From: Thermochaetoides thermophila DSM 1495 | Taxonomy: Eukaryota > Ascomycota > Sordariomycetes > Sordariales > Chaetomiaceae | Assembly: GCF_000221225.1 (NCBI RefSeq) | Contig: NW_006383032.1 | Span: 3,827,213 to 3,891,212 of the forward strand | Reading direction: 5' to 3' | Length of the DNA stretch: 64,000 nt | In this document: piece after piece, positions 23,116 to 33,833 of the stretch | How the letters are laid out: the number at the start of each line of letters is the position of its first letter | How positions within the stretch are numbered: the stretch's first letter is position 1 | Program-made: the position numbers and the translations under genes | Notes under the pieces: model-generated | The model's database searches: none | Told to the model about the DNA's origin: nothing | The model's input: only the letters and a program-made list of their open reading frames with translations

Positions 23116-24389
23116 ATGACAAACTTGACCAGCGACTTTGATGCCCTTCTTAGGGGGCATCAGGCTGCGCCGACAAAGCCGTTTGACGCTGACACCACCG
23201 ACGAGTTCCTCAAGGAAGCCTACCGTATTGTGCGTCCCTTTTGTTTTCTCAGTTCTCCTCTCCTCCTATCCTCCCTGGCCACATACCACTGCCGGCCGTC
23301 CAAACATTGCAAGCTCCCAATACATCACCAAACTGACCAGGATTGACCTTTCGCCGCTTCAGAACTCGCTCATCGCGCATCTACACAGCGAGCTTCGCAA
23401 CTTGCGTCAAGCATACCTATCGACGGCCACCCCCCGGAGAACAGCCCTTCGTGGCGCTGCATCCCGAACGGGACCTGGCCAACATGTTCATCTCACGGAC
23501 CGCGACCGCGAGGAAATTGATGCCAACGCCAAGATGACTCTCCGCGATCTGAATGCCAGGATTCGCTCACTCGAGGATGCCGAGCAGCTACGGCAAAACA
23601 CCCAGGCAGCTCTACTCAAGAAGCGTTTTTCGCGCGGCCTGGCTGTTCTGGGCTCTTGGGCTGCGGGTGGTAAGAGCGCAGAACAGGCCGAGCTTGAGGC
23701 TGCCGCGCGTCAGCTCGGTGCACACCGAGAAAGCGTTATATGGTACCTGAGAACACGCTTACAGGAAGCGACACGGACGCAGCAATGTATGATGGAAACC
23801 CGTCTTGCAAGAGAGATGGAGAAGAGCAAGGATGTTTTGGCAAAAACGAGGCATACGGCCCTGCTCAACAACACGCACGAAGCTGCGAACGGGAGCTTTG
23901 CTAAGCCCTCGACTGACACGGTGCACATGGCCATAACCAGTGCCACAGGGCTGGCTGCTGAGGAAGTGGAAAAGAGGAGGCCCGAGTTCGATGATCTCAC
24001 CGTGGAGCAACGGCAGATGTTCGAAAAAGGTAATCAGGACATGCTCAAGCACCTTGAAAGCACCCTGGACAAAGTTAGGTAGGTTTGGTGACAACCCTCT
24101 TCCCTCCCGACACGCATATGGATGGCCCTAACGCGTGTGCTATCATAGAACGGCAGAAAAGTCGCTGCTGGAAATTGCAGAACTCCAAAACCTCCTCGTT
24201 AGTAACCTTGCCACTCAATCAGCACATATCGACCAGCTCGTTGCCGACTCCTTTGAAGCCACCGAGGGGATCGACAAGGGAAACAAAGAACTTAAGAAGA
24301 GCGCAGGGAGGGCGAGTCCTGCCCGGTATACCTTCTTCGCTGCTGCTGGGCTGTGCACCGTGCTCATCTTGTGGGATTTGATCATCTAG
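23116..24389 (+). CDS. UFE1: UFE1 / syntaxin-18, ER Qa-SNARE
   Basis: Tail-anchored Qa-SNARE of the endoplasmic reticulum that receives Golgi-to-ER COPI vesicles, acting with Sec20, Use1 and Sec22. Exons 23116-23229, 23363-24078 and 24149-24389 give 356 residues. The 133-bp intron 1 and 70-bp intron 2 (CTAAC branch) join EFLKEAYRI to NSLIAHLHSELRNLRQAYLS, the conserved syntaxin-18 N-terminal block, and KVR to TAEKSLLEIAELQNLLV in the SNARE motif. The zero-layer Gln is probably that in LATQSAHIDQL. The protein ends in a hydrophobic anchor (YTFFAAAGLCTVLILWDLII) with no lumenal tail. The ATG at 23116 (MTNLTSDFDALL) is chosen because it matches the family start; an upstream in-frame extension to 23011 has unrelated composition. 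Paralogous syntaxins are unlikely given the N-terminal block. Confidence 0.9.
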
Positions 24390-25661
24390 GCAGCATTCCA
24401 AAGCTCCGGCATTCCGACGCGGTGCACTTTATCATTCGAGGGCACACCTTGGTACTGATTTGTACCATAGTCAATATTGCTGTGCTCAATGTTCCATGAT
24501 ACTCCCAGGCCTTGCATTCTCGTATAGCTCTTCGTACTTCGGTGATGATTAAAGCATTCTTGTGAACTCTTGATGCGCTGAGGTGCTGTCTAGTGTTATA
24601 TGTGCTCGGCTCGGGCTGTATGATAGCAAGTGAGGTACGTCATAAATGATTCCAAACTGCTGGAGCACGCCAGGAGCTGCATGCTCTCGGGTAATGTTAC
24701 CGCTTACCTTACTCCGTACATGCAGCGAATATGTCCCCTACTTAACCCGTATGTAATGTAAGGTACATAATGGTGTCTGCATATGGGTTTCAGTTGTTAC
24801 AATAAAACTACACGTTTGTTACCGATTGCACGTAAACGGATCTCTTTTCGTATCTTACGTGTTAGTGACCGAGAGTGACGACTTGGCGAGCATGGGTCTG
24901 CACACAAGAGACGCTAACAAAGCCAGCAGGCTGCAGATGCTCGGCCGCAAGGAATCCGAGAGCCTGGTCATCCGCTAGCAGCGCAGGGGTCCACCGGACT
25001 CCAAACCCCAGAGCTCTTGTCGCATTTCCCTGCGACTCTTTGCGCTTTGCCCTTCCAACACTCCATACGCAGGAGAAAAATCTCCGCAGTCCAGCAGCAT
25101 CTACAGCCGCCAAGAGTTAAAGAGACGCATACGCAGGGCAGCGGAGGGGAAAAGTGAAAAAGCGAAGAAAGACGGGCAGTTTGAGCGTTGTTGAGGTCTT
25201 CGGCGCCGGGTTAGCCTGGATGTCCGGCTTTCCCGGTCCCCAGCGACGCCACATTGGTATCTTCCGGGCTGCCCTGCGCTTACCGCACTCCCCTTCACGG
25301 TTCTTCGGCTGCTTCCCGCTCCCGCGCCGCCACATGTGCAGATAACCCGTGCCGTTGTATCGCTGCTTTCAAAGTCTGCGCATCGCCACTTGGAGCCGTG
25401 TATCCCTATCCTACCCACCTTACCTACACCTGTTCCGAAGCTGAAGCCGAAGGCAGAAGGGACAGACGCGCTGCGCGAGACACCGTCACATGTGGTAGTT
25501 TGGTAGCTTTTTGTCCTCAATATTAAGTCATTGCTACGCGCCGCACTTCTCAGTCCTCAGTTGTCGGGGGAAAAGAATTTCTGTTGCTGTCAACCGTCTC
25601 AGGCCGAACCGACAAAAAAAAGAACCAGAAAGCAAACAGATCCCAACAACCCTGGAGCACA
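24390..25661. other. Intergenic, promoter of the sphingoid base kinase
   Basis: About 1.3 kb. It contains TACCTTAC/GTAAGGTAC-type motifs near 24700-24770 and G/C-rich sequence before the next start. No coding ORF is recognisable. Confidence 0.5.
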
Positions 25662-27576
25662 ATGGCCCTAAGCGCGCCCTCAGGCCAGATTGATAGAAGC
25701 CAACTGCGCGACGCCGCAAATGGCGCCAATGGCCTCAATGCCGCCAACAGCGCGAAACATCTCTCCAGTGACACCGATCGAGTCCTCGTCCTGTCGCCGG
25801 GTGTAACGCTCACCCTTGGAAGTGATGCCCTGCTCCTATCTTGTAAGTTTTGTTGCCCCTCTACCCACAAGCGAACTGGCCTCGCTATCAGCCGACGATT
25901 GCTCGTGACTGACGCTCTCCCTCTGTGCTCGCGCTTTGCCAATGCAGGCCAGCTTGCATCCAAGCCGAGTCGTTCATGTCTGGGAATTTGGGGCTCAGGT
26001 GAGCGCTGCCATGTCCACACCATGATTATGGCCATCATTGGCGCCCCTTGGCTATTCCTCCTGCTTGCTGACACTGCGCCCAGCAGCTAATGACACTCCA
26101 AACCGCATTCCATATTACAACATCCTCTGGGCCGAGATTGTTGACGATTGCAGATGGCTCGTCATAGACTACGCTGGACAAACGCGCGCCCACCATGTGG
26201 AAGCGCGCCGGGCCAAGTTTGCCATTCCGGACCAAACTCTCGAGCAGAGTCCTGCCGGCATCGTCGATCAAGTAGCTTCGTGGTTGGAGTGTTTGCTGGA
26301 CCATGCCTACGCCGGCGGTGCGGCACGCCGCAAGCGCGCCTGGGTTCTTGTCAACCCGCACGCTGGCCCTGGCGGCGCCGACAAGATCTGGGAGAAACAG
26401 GTCCGGCCCATCTTTGAGGCCGCTCGCATGACCCTGACCGTGGTGCGGACAAGTTACTCTGGACAGGCTGTCGAGCTGGCTCAAGAACTGAATATCGATG
26501 ACTACGACGTCGCTGTCCCGTGTTCTGGAGATGGCCTGCCGCATGAGGTCTTCAATGGACTCGCCAAACGTCCCGACGCCCGTCGCGCCCTGTCCAAGAT
26601 CGCCGTGTGCCACATCCCCTGCGGCTCTGGCAATGCAATGAGCTGCAACTTGTACGGCACTCACCGTCCGAGCCTGGCAGCGTTGGCTATCGTTAAAGGG
26701 GTACCCACGCCTCTGGATCTCGTTAGCATCACCCAAGGAGACCGCCGCATTATTAGTTTTCTGAGCCAGGCCTTCGGTCTTATCGCAGAAGTAGACCTTG
26801 GCACCGAGCATCTTCGTTGGATGGGAGCCGCACGCTTCACATTCGGTTTCCTTAAGCTCGCATTTCAGAAAAAAACATACCCATGTGATATCGCGGTCAA
26901 GGTAGAGATCGACGACAAGCAGGCCGTGAAAAAGCACTACCGGGAACGGATAACAAGCGCAGCATCTGACAGGCCAAACGACAAGCAACCCTCTGACCCG
27001 AACGGCGATGGCGACGCTCTCGGCCTTCCTCCCTTGAAATATGGAACCGTCAAAGATGAGTTACCCGAGGGTTGGGAACTCATTCGTTGCGAAAAACTGG
27101 GCAGCTTGTACTGCGGAAATGTAAGCTTTCTGTCCCTAATATATTACCTCAAAGGATGTCTATCCACGCGTTGTTGGTGTTTGTTTGGCTAACCTGATCA
27201 ATACTAGATGGCTTACATGGCACCAGATGCCAACTTTTTCTCAGCCGCACTCGCCAACGACGGACTTATAGATCTCATCACTACGGATGGTGATATCTCG
27301 CCGTTTAAGGCTATCGGGTTGCAATTATCGATAGAATCCGGTCATTTTTTTGACAATCCCCTCGTAACGTATAGGAAAATTTCGGCATTCCGCATTATTC
27401 CACGCACAAAGACAGCAGGATATATCAGTATTGACGGCGAAGCCATCCCGTGGGAACCTTTCCAGGCCGAAGTCCACCAAGGACTTGGTCTGACTCTCTC
27501 GAAAAAGGGCATCTTTGAGGCCCCGGGCCCTCGGGATTGGGACTCAGTAACGATCACTGAACGCTTGTTGGCTTAG
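25662..27576 (+). CDS. LCB4: Sphingoid long-chain base kinase (LCB4/LCB5 family)
   Basis: Phosphorylates sphingoid bases such as dihydrosphingosine and phytosphingosine using ATP, feeding the lyase-dependent exit from sphingolipid metabolism. Four exons: 25662-25842, 25948-25998 (a 51-bp microexon), 26084-27120 and 27208-27576, totalling 545 residues. Phases agree across all three introns, and joining exons 2 and 3 gives AANDTPNRIPYYNILWAE, as expected. The diacylglycerol-kinase-type catalytic domain shows the nucleotide loop VNPHAGPGGADKIW, the catalytic/substrate motif VPCSGDGLPHEVFNGL and IPCGSGNAMSCNLYGTHRPS, then the C-terminal beta domain with YISIDGEAIPWEPFQAEVHQ. A hydrophilic insert lies around 26935-27030. 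No membrane segment; family members attach peripherally to membranes. LCB4 versus LCB5 cannot be distinguished, since filamentous fungi often have a single gene. Confidence 0.92.
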
Positions 27577-28125
27577 GTCGCTAAGCTTATCTCCGTCAAC
27601 GACGATCCTCCCGAACCGTTTGGCGCTAAGTTTTTTTCGGACAATTTCCCACGGTTCGAGAACCCGGATATTCGGTCCGCCTTTCCCGGAGTACCCATTT
27701 GGCACTGTTTGATGTACGTACCAGTACATCCCCCGGGGTATACTTTTAAATCACGCCATTCAAATTGGAAACGAAACATTTTGCCATAGTCCTAATTCAC
27801 CTTGAGCAACAACGGAAGAGTATTAAATGGTGAGAGGGGAGGGGGTGGGGGCGTCGGTTGAGCAACATGTTAAAAATCTTGGAAACAGGTCACCATTTTT
27901 TTTCTATATACACCTTACTTTTGCCAGCAATTTTGGGACCCCAGGCATGTCAAATCTACTGAGGCACATCTGGCCGACATGCCAACCGGGCAAGATGATA
28001 CCCCAAGATACCTACGCTCTCATATCGTTCGATTGAAGGAGCACCGAGACGCTTCATAATCAACAATAAGATGGAAAAAATAAGTGGAGGATGAGTTCGC
28101 AACATAGCATTCGGTATCCATCAAT
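27577..28125. other. Convergent intergenic region
   Basis: Short spacer between the stop codons of the sphingoid base kinase and RRP1. It contains a G-rich run (27835-27850) and T-rich stretches; nothing coding is seen. Confidence 0.5.
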
Positions 28126-29062
28126 CTAGTCATCAAATCCTTCCCAACTGTCACTGTCGCCCATGTCCTTCGTATCGTGATCTTGGCTGCTGTTAGGTCT
28201 CCTGTTGGCTGGAAGTCTGTCATCACCCAAGGAATCCTTCGACCTAGTCCGCACCGCTGGGCTCTTAGTGGTTTGCTCGAGAGCATCTACCATGTCTGAA
28301 ATCCTTTGAACGATCATGCGTGCTTCCTCTTCGTCCTCATTCAGCAGGCCGACACGTTCCACCTCGTCAACCCATATATCCAACACATGCAGCCTCATCC
28401 CCACTGGTATCTTTTGTACTATCTCACCCCCCTTCTCAGAGCTCTGGGTTATCCGCACCTCTTCAGCCAGTGAAAACGGCCATTCGGCAAGCAAGCCCAA
28501 TACCTCGTCCACCTTGCTCTGATCCCAGGCCCCAGTCTTCACGGCTTTTTCTTGGCCATCATGTGTCCTCTTACCCAAGCTTCCGTCCTTCTTCATCCAC
28601 TTGAAACTGGCTCCCAAAACTCTCCTGACGAGCAACAGGAACTTTTCCATTCGCAGCACGTCGATTCCGGTCCACTCTCGCGCCATAGTAGCCCAGAAAC
28701 CGCGTAACCAGGTTGCGACAGACTCTCGTGGCAATTGCCAAATCAAGTCGGCCAACTCATTACACAAGTTCTGTTGCGGGATTGCGCGATCGCACATCCA
28801 AAGTGCGTAGAAAAGCCCCTTCCACAGCTTCAGCACATCGAGGGTTGTCAAAGCGGAGGCGACTTGGCGAGCTGAGAGGAAGGCATGAAGAGAGTTGAGG
28901 GCAGCTGTGCGGACTTTACGGTCTGTAGAAGTTAATGGACACGGTCAGCAGATGAGTCAATCGCGTTGCCAGCAGAGAACAAGTGCTGCGGTGCATGAGG
29001 GGCGACGAACCACTGGATGCGAGATGCTTGATGAACGGCATGCTCTTCTCCTGAGACGTCAT
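28126..29062 (-). CDS. RRP1: Ribosomal RNA processing protein 1 (RRP1/Nop52)
   Basis: Nucleolar HEAT-like protein needed for 60S subunit assembly, acting in pre-rRNA processing between ITS1 and 5.8S/25S. Exon 1 is 29062-29011 (MTSQEKSMPFIKHLASS); an 88-bp intron is removed; exon 2 is 28922-28126. The joined sequence PFIKHLASSDRKVRTAALNSL is the family's start, followed by the highly conserved LDVLKLWKGLFYALWMCDRAIPQQNLC block and WTGIDVLRMEKFLLLVRR. Total 282 residues, near the usual fungal length. The C-terminal 50 residues are Ser/Asp-rich and end DSDSWEGFDD, an acidic tail. It is convergent with the sphingoid base kinase and divergent, at 2.3 kb, from the aminotransferase. Frame intact; confident. 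Confidence 0.93.
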
Positions 29063-31324
29063 TTTGTCAATTGGTGATCCGTCGTCGCCTCTGGCTTGCG
29101 GATATGCTGTTGATGTGCTTCGTTACGACTTTATTGGAGTTGTACACTAATCATTAGACGGTATTGGGTAATATCTAGGCTGAGCTTGCTCTCACCTGGC
29201 CTTTGACCGCGATAAGATGGTAGAGATGTTGATAAAATCTTGACCGCCCGGCAGAAAATTATCCAGCCAGTGGGACCTTCCACAATAGGTGGGGCAGCGC
29301 TTTTGCCTTCGCCGCGGGTCTGATTCGCTGGGCCTGTGGAGTTGCAGCCACGGCGAAGCCACATCAATAGGCCTTAGCACAGCAGATGACGCAAGGTGTC
29401 TAGTCGATTGGACAGTTCCATGTTTCTGGAGCACAAGTGGAAAAGACTCACTAACCCTTGGTCGATTCCATGGCCTATCTTGCTTACCACTGCTTCATTC
29501 CACGATTTCTAAGCATCGAGCATCTTGATTGTGCGCTCCTTATCCCTATGCGTTTGGCTGAGAGCAGCAGCACTTGAGAGTCCCTCCGTACTTTACAAGT
29601 ACCTGAAGGCAGTCGTCAGGTAATGCACCTGCTCTTATGCGGACTTCATCCAAGCCTTACTTGCCTAGGTTCCCAGATTGTCTTACCTACCTCAGATAGG
29701 TAACCTACCATGTCATAGCACCCTTTTTCGACCATTTTGTCAGCTGTTATAAGGATTCATGACACTTTTACATTAATGCATTCCACGGAACGTAGGAACT
29801 CGTCAAGGGACTTCTCTGATGGTGGCATGGTTTCATCCTTACATTCCTCCTTAATATGGTTGTACGTAATGTGCCTTCCTGTTTCCCCATGAACTGCATT
29901 CCTCTGTGTCATCCGGTGGAGAGCCCGGGCAGCTGGGCACAGTGGGCGGTGGATAGTGGGCAGTGGGAGGAAAGTCGGTTTCGCCGCAAGCTGGTCCGAT
30001 CATCGATGAGGCGGCAGTGGGTCAGCCGTTTGCTACCGCCAGGGCCTCGGCTGCCGATTTGACGATTGACAGGGACGCCGCACTGCGCTGCTGCAGCCCA
30101 CAGACCATTCTGGATGCGGACGCTTGGCGCACTGCAGCAACAACATTCCGCACGTTTTACATGCGCTCGCTGGCGCTGGCTGGCGCTCCCTCGCTGTCGG
30201 GTCCCCCAGGAGTTGCGTTATCGTGTTTGTTGCAATGCCGAGTTACTGCCAGATCAACTCCGGGCGCTGGCAGCGTCCCACAAATCCTAATTGCCAGAGA
30301 TTCGGAGTGGCACTGTGGCCTGATACGAGTCCGTAGCAGCCTGAAAGCCGGATGAGCTTGCTGGGGATTTGGTGGCCCGGAGATTTCTGGGAACGCGCTG
30401 AGCAGAACAAAGTTGCCTCGGCGTGACTCGGCCGCGGGCCGGCTTCACATGCACCTTGATAGCTTGAGCCTGGCCTCATAAGTGAGCTGAGCGGCCTTCA
30501 AGGCGTCTGGGATTAAGTTGGAGCGCTCTTGTCTTCCTGATTGTCTCTTTTTTTGTTCGAGAATCCCATCCATCTGCTTGAGAAACCTCCGTGGGCGACA
30601 ATTACCGTACACCACTTACAGATTACGGGTCGCGGAGTACGTCTCCAGACGACGACGACTGACTATCTGCCCCCGTTTTTTCTCGCTTAACTCGTCCACT
30701 CTTCTGCGATAACACAACGTGTTGCACGCCTGCCGTTGCCGCTTTTGCCCAGCGAAACTAGCGGGAGTGCCTGATTTGCAGCGCCAATCGACTGACCAAA
30801 TTGCATGAATCGCGCTGCGGCGGTGCGACCCCGCGATTCGGACCTTTGGATTCACTGTCTTGACCTCCGCTTTTCATATCGTTACGAGAAAAGTCCCAGC
30901 GGAGCGCATCTGCATCCGCAGGAGCGCGAGTGTCCATTTCCACGTTCCGCCGCGCCCTGCTGCTAGCTGCCAGCTGCTAGCGGTCAAGCCAGACGTCATT
31001 AGCAAATCGTATCCCACTGTCAGGTTCCAGCCTGCTTGCGACCGCTCGGCCAGTCTGTCCGTTGTCGGCTGTCGGATTGCGGGCTAACCTGCCGGCTCTG
31101 CAACGGAAAGCTAGGGAGCCAGGAAGCTTGGTTGATAGGTTCGGTCTGCCTGCAGCCGAGCGGTGTCACCGTGCAGGGAGTGAGTGCACAAGAAGTGCCA
31201 CGAGCTCAGTGCTGGAGCAGTGTTCTTTTCGGGGAAGGACAGAAAATAATAAATAAAAATACACCAGATCACGGTGTGCAGGGGGGAAAGTAGTCCAGGC
31301 AGCCCAGGCTGGAAGGCATTCAAA
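29063..31324. other. Divergent intergenic region between RRP1 and aspartate aminotransferase
   Basis: 2.3 kb without a supportable gene. It contains a dense patch of TACCT/AGGTA motifs (about 29600-29715), a clear TAATAAATAAA stretch near 31247 and C/G-rich promoter-like DNA. ORFs of 60-130 codons here are random in composition. Confidence 0.5.
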
Positions 31325-33161
31325 ATGGCGTCCATTTCACCTCGTCGCTCTTCTTCCCCGTCATCACCATCCCAACAACACTCAACCGCCCTCTCTCGCC
31401 TGCAGACCATCGCAAAACACATGGCGTCCGTCTCAATAACAAACTTTCCCGCAGAGGTTGTCCCTCAGGCTCCCGAGGACCCTCTATTTGGCCTGTCGCG
31501 CGCCTACAAAGCCGATCCAAGTCCTGACAAGATTGATCTTGTGCGTTGTTCCTCACCGGGTCACCCCACCAACAATCATCCTCTCTTCCCACCGGTTTTC
31601 TGCTGACACCGACTTCTCTAGGGCATTGGCGCCTATCGCGACGACAACGCGAAGCCCTGGGTCTTGCCCGTGGTTAAGAAGGTATGCATGTGGCCCTCGT
31701 CCTCGTTCCTCGCCCTTTTTTCCAAATTCCCTCTTTTGTTTCCTCTCCCTGCTAGCGCCATCCATGATATTGCGACGATGCGGCAGATTGCAGAAAGACT
31801 GCAATGCTGCAGGGCGATTACGGGATGCGTCCTGCCTTGTCCCTAAATGGCTTGGTTTCAGTGTATGTGCATCGTTGCTGCGCCGAACAGTGCGCTGCAT
31901 TCGATCACGCACATGCAGATTTGCCCCTCTCTGCCAATTTAGCCGCCAATGCCCCGCTATCTCCGACCTGCCCTGCTAGACAGGCCAGGAGACGCCTTTA
32001 TATGACGGATGAGAATAATGCAAGAAGGGAAAAGAGGGAAGTGATTTTAGCGAGCTAACCGTCGGCTTTTCTCCCATTGTCTAGGCCGATGAGATTCTGC
32101 GCAACGATCCAGATGCCAACCATGAGTACTTGCCCATCGCCGGTCTCGCCTCGCTGACCAGCAAGGCTGCCGAGCTGCTGCTCGGAACAAATGCTCCCGC
32201 CATTGCCGAGAAGCGCGTTGCTTCTGTGCAGACCATTTCCGGCACCGGCGCCGTTCACCTCGGCGCTCTCTTCCTGTCCAAGTTTTACAAAGCCGAGGGT
32301 GCCAACCGCTCAGTCTACCTGAGCAATCCCACTTGGGCGAACCACCACCAGATTTTCTCCAATGTCGGCCTGCCGCTCGCTACCTACCCTTACTTCGACA
32401 AGGAGACCAAGGGTCTGGATCTCGACGGGATGAAGGCTGCCCTGGAAAATGCCCCCGACGGCAGCATTGTCCTCCTGCACGCTTGTGCCCACAACCCGAC
32501 AGGTGTCGACCCGACTCTCGACCAGTGGCGCGAGATCGCGGCGCTCATGAAGGCGAAGAAACACTTCCCCTTCTTCGACTGCGCCTACCAGGGCTTCGCT
32601 TCGGGCGACCTGGACCGCGATGCTGCCGCCATCCGGCTTTTCGTCGAAGAGGGCTTCGAGCTGGTCATTGCTCAGTCGTTTGCCAAGAACTTTGGCCTGT
32701 ACGGCCAACGCGCTGGCTGCTTCCACTTCGTGGCAGCTCCCTCGGAGGAGGCTGAGGACATCACCACGCGTGTGGCCTCCCAACTAGCGATCCTGCAGCG
32801 CTCCGAGATCAGCAACCCACCCATCTACGGCGCCCGCATCGCCTCCATCATTCTTAATGATCCTGCCCTGTTCGCCGAGTGGCAGGAGAACCTCCGCACC
32901 ATGTCGGGCCGTATCATCGAGATGCGCAAGGCTCTCCGCTCCAAGCTCGAGGAGCTTGGAACCCCCGGCCAGTGGAACCACATCACAGACCAGATCGGCA
33001 TGTTCAGCTTTACTGGCTTGACCGAAGCCCAAGTCGCCAAGCTGCGGACCGACTTCCACGTCTACATGACCAAGAACGGTCGTATCAGCATGGCGGGGTT
33101 GAACTCTCGGAATATTGATTACTTTGCTAGGGCTGTCGATCAAGTTGTTCGCGAGGTGTAG
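31325..33161 (+). CDS. AAT2: Aspartate aminotransferase (cytosolic-type, AAT2-like)
   Basis: PLP-dependent transaminase interconverting aspartate + 2-oxoglutarate and oxaloacetate + glutamate; part of the malate-aspartate shuttle. Exons 31325-31540, 31622-31681 and 32085-33161 give 450 residues. Intron 1 is 81 bp; intron 2 is unusually long (403 bp, GCTAAC branch). Hallmarks: VDL/IDL-GIGAYRDDN at the exon 1-2 junction, SGTGAVHLGALF, NPTWANHHQIF, HACAHNPTGVDPT, FFDCAYQGFASGDLD, the PLP-lysine motif SFAKNFGLYGQRAG (Lys near residue 293), and the C-terminal RISMAGLNSRNIDY. The first 32 residues before an internal in-frame ATG (31421, MASVSITNFPAEVV) are Ser/Arg-rich without acids, so the longer form could be organelle-targeted and the shorter cytosolic. 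No peroxisomal C-terminal tripeptide. Confidence 0.95.
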
Positions 33162-33833
33162 TAAATCCATATGCCAAGGGAGATGTGTGTTTCGTGCATT
33201 CTTTGTGCGACGGGTTTGCTAGGTTAGAGGAAAGGAAAGGATGTCATCAGTGCTAGCATAATTTTTTTCTTTTTTTACCCATTTGCGTCTGGTGCGCCAT
33301 TTCTTTTGGTCTCGTACGTTTGCGTGTGTTTCGAGTTATCATATGGAATTTTAGAGGGATATTCAACGCAATGAGCAATACGGTGTACAGTGTCTTCCAT
33401 CAGCCTGGTTCATAATATTCGTTCTCACATATGGTCGTGTTCAACCCAGATAGCTTACCAAGGTGCCACGCTTCCTTTTCTCTAAGCCCTATGGCCGTGT
33501 GTCGTTGATAGGCTCGTTCACGGCATGCACGGCTTAGTCTGTTAACTCACTATGGCCCAGCAAAACGGAAGATGCGCAGCATGTGTGGGACAAGCGGCCC
33601 CCTACTCCAGCCCAATTGTCTGGCCAAAATGCAATGCTTGTTTACATATGGTTATGATCTTATCAAACGTCAGCTTGGTTTAACCGCACAACGCTTCACC
33701 CGATCACCGAAAAACCACCAAAACCCCGCCCAGGTGCAGATTCTGAGGCTGAAATAGCCACTCGTGCGCCCCCGGATTTTCTGTTCAGATGGCTTTCCTG
33801 GAAAATGAACGAATATTCAGTCCTAACCACCTG
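33162..33833. other. Convergent intergenic region
   Basis: 3' regions of the aminotransferase and NAT1, T-rich near 33265. No coding ORF is supported. Confidence 0.5.
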
